Shown here: one piece after another, positions 5,302-6,555 of the stretch
Position numbering within the stretch: the first letter of the stretch is position 1
Layout: every line of letters starts with the position of its first letter
Assembly (NCBI GenBank): GCA_025055465.1
Contig: JANWXA010000110.1
Coordinates: forward strand, 1 to 6,555
DNA from: Candidatus Kapaibacterium sp.
GTDB lineage: Bacteria; Bacteroidota; Ignavibacteria; Kapaibacteriales; HRBIN21
Length of the DNA stretch: 6,555 nt
Direction: 5' to 3'
Notes under the pieces: model-generated
Told to the model about the DNA's origin: nothing
Seen by the model: only the letters and a program-made list of their open reading frames with translations
The model's database searches: none
Position numbers and translations under genes: made by a program

Positions 5302-6555
5302 TTAGCGCTGGAGGAGCAGCGGAATGGCGTATGAGCACTGTCCCAGGGAGAGGCGTATCCAGTACAGCCCTGAAACACAAGGACTGCCCGATTCCGTGCG
5401 CCCGTCCCAGGTCAGTGTGCCTTGGATGGGGTATTCTACCGGTAGTCGGCGTACGGTTTTCCCTTCGCTCGTCATAATCTCGGCGGCAAGAAGCCGTGCA
5501 GCTTCGGGAAGAGCATACTCCAAGATGAAGGCCTCGGCGCTGGGGTTGGGGAGGACGCGAAGCATTACACCGGATGGTAAGCCCTCCCCCACACTGACCG
5601 GCCGCTTCCCGACGCCGCGAAGAGTGATGCGCAGAGTATCCCTACGGAAGGTTCCAGCATACGCTGCCTCAAGGTGCTGCCCGTGGTCGCCTTCGTTGAG
5701 TGGGGTAAACCGGAGGGTCAGCTCAAGGCTCTGCCCGGAGTCCAGGATGATTGGTGTCTGTGGGGGGTTGACGAGTGAGAAGGCCATGTGTGTAGACACG
5801 CCCAACGAGAGCTCCGTCACCGTGACCCTCAGTGGTCCGGGGTTGGTCAGCCTCAGGGGCAGCTCTTTGCCGGTGCCGAGCTCAACGGTGTCGAAGTCCA
5901 AGAGAATCGCGCTGGCAAGGAGTTGGGGAATGGCACTCGTTCCCCGTAGAGCAAGGCTTGGTGGGGAACTAACATTTGCTGTGAACCGAATCTCCGCTGT
6001 GCGTTCACCTGTGGCTGTGGGGACGAAGGCAATCGTAAGCGTCCGATCCTGCTGCGGCGCTAAGATGAAGCTCCCACCGCCACTGAGGAGGCGGAAATCA
6101 GCGGCGTGTGGGCCCGCGATGGTGATGGCGGTAACGCGCAGCGTGTCGTCTCCGGCGTTGTAGACGACGCCTCGCAGCTCTACGGTGATGCTATCCCCAA
6201 GCTCGCGCGTTGCGAAGTCTACAGAAGATTGTCGCAATGCCAATACGGGCTGACCCGGCTGCGTGACAGTCAACTGTGCTGCTCGGCTGGTGACTTGTCC
6301 GCAACCGTTCCAGATCAGGCAGTCGTAGGTTCCGGCATCCGAGAGTTGGGCGGCAGCGATGGTGTATTCCGAGCGAATTGCCCCGGCAATTGCAACGCCA
6401 TTTTTGCGCCACTGGTACTGAAGCTCCGCTCCGCGGGCTTCTACCCGGAAGGTGACGGATTGGCCTGCCCGGACGGTCTGGGATTGAGGATGGTGCGTGA
6501 TGACCGGTGGCTCTACCACGGTCAGTCGGGCTTGCATGCTGTACGCAGGGGGCTC
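5302..6555 (-). CDS. secreted or surface protein with Ig-like, ASH/Hydin-like and T9SS sorting domains, 5' partial
   Basis: The frame is open to the right edge, so the start lies outside the window and 417 residues are visible. The ATG at 6537 is internal: residues before it (EPPAYS, then MQARLTVVEPP) read as the end of a previous Ig-like repeat. Positions below count from that methionine. An Ig-like domain at about 11-93 shows 'YQWRKNGVAI', 'DAGTYDCLIWNGCG' and 'QLTV'; its cysteines C73 and C79 sit close together as in other bacterial copies. Two ASH/Hydin-like beta-sandwich repeats follow, at about 98-200 ('ADFRL', 'LAPQQDRTLTIAFVPTATGE') and 205-310 ('ILDSGQSLELTLRFTPLNEGDHG'). The C-terminal 90 residues form a T9SS type A sorting domain, with 'LRVLPNPSAEAFILEYALPE', 'LTWDGRTESG' and 'VSGLYWIRLSLG'. 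The protein is therefore predicted to cross the outer membrane by type IX secretion and be anchored or released. Any catalytic or binding part would be upstream, outside the window. Confidence 0.9.
   Translation of the reverse strand, partial: EPPAYSMQARLTVVEPPVITHHPQSQTVRAGQSVTFRVEARGAELQYQWRKNGVAIAGAIRSEYTIAAAQLSDAGTYDCLIWNGCGQVTSRAAQLTVTQPGQPVLALRQSSVDFATRELGDSITVELRGVVYNAGDDTLRVTAITIAGPHAADFRLLSGGGSFILAPQQDRTLTIAFVPTATGERTAEIRFTANVSSPPSLALRGTSAIPQLLASAILLDFDTVELGTGKELPLRLTNPGPLRVTVTELSLGVSTHMAFSLVNPPQTPIILDSGQSLELTLRFTPLNEGDHGQHLEAAYAGTFRRDTLRITLRGVGKRPVSVGEGLPSGVMLRVLPNPSAEAFILEYALPEAARLLAAEIMTSEGKTVRRLPVEYPIQGTLTWDGRTESGSPCVSGLYWIRLSLGQCSYAIPLLLQR

Noticed and set aside
5324..6163. Long plus-strand open frame of 279 codons
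   Set aside because: It is antisense to the T9SS cargo gene, whose domains are clear. The translation is rich in Ser, Arg and Pro with no recognisable motif, as expected of a shadow frame in GC-rich DNA.
1..6555. Mobile element, CRISPR array, toxin-antitoxin pair or phage remnant
   Set aside because: I found no transposase, integrase, terminal inverted repeats, regularly spaced repeats or paired small toxin/antitoxin genes. All substantial coding regions fit chromosomal genes.

Overview
The window reads as chromosomal DNA from a GC-rich member of the Bacteroidota/Chlorobiota side of the FCB group, possibly near Ignavibacteria or Kapabacteria. Three things point there. The sigma factor is of the short Bacteroidota/Chlorobiota RpoD type without region 1.1. 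The last gene ends in a type IX secretion (T9SS) sorting domain. The window also carries a BshB1-type bacillithiol deacetylase. GC content looks close to 60% by eye but was not computed. The lineage is an inference from protein features; no 16S rRNA gene or other marker is present.

Layout. At the left edge (1-199, minus) is the N-terminal start of an ABC exporter that runs off the window. Divergent from it is a small predicted exported protein (362-748, plus) whose similarity-like motifs are spread over two reading frames, so it may be frameshifted or decaying. A tight plus-strand run follows: a DoxX-family membrane protein (818-1234), ribose-5-phosphate isomerase B (1231-1671) and BshB1 (1674-2474), joined by a 4-base overlap and a 2-base gap. 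This run converges, with 16 bases between stops, on a minus-strand run transcribed from the right: primary-like sigma factor (5168-4299), lipoyl synthase LipA (4252-3341) and an exported DUF547 protein (3303-2491). A gap of about 130 bases separates the sigma gene from the 3' end of a large surface or secreted protein (6555-5302, minus) with an Ig-like domain, two Hydin/ASH-like domains and a T9SS tail. Its start lies outside the window.

How the genes work together. Most are housekeeping: thiol redox (bacillithiol), pentose phosphate flux, lipoate cofactor assembly and basal transcription. The doxX-rpiB-bshB1 packing suggests co-transcription, but the three products have no obvious single pathway. 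I see no mobile element, CRISPR array, RNA gene or clear new system. The points most worth a second look are the frame discontinuities in the small exported gene, the DUF547 protein that lacks both cysteines of its usual core motif, and a perfect hairpin directly in front of the DUF547 start codon.
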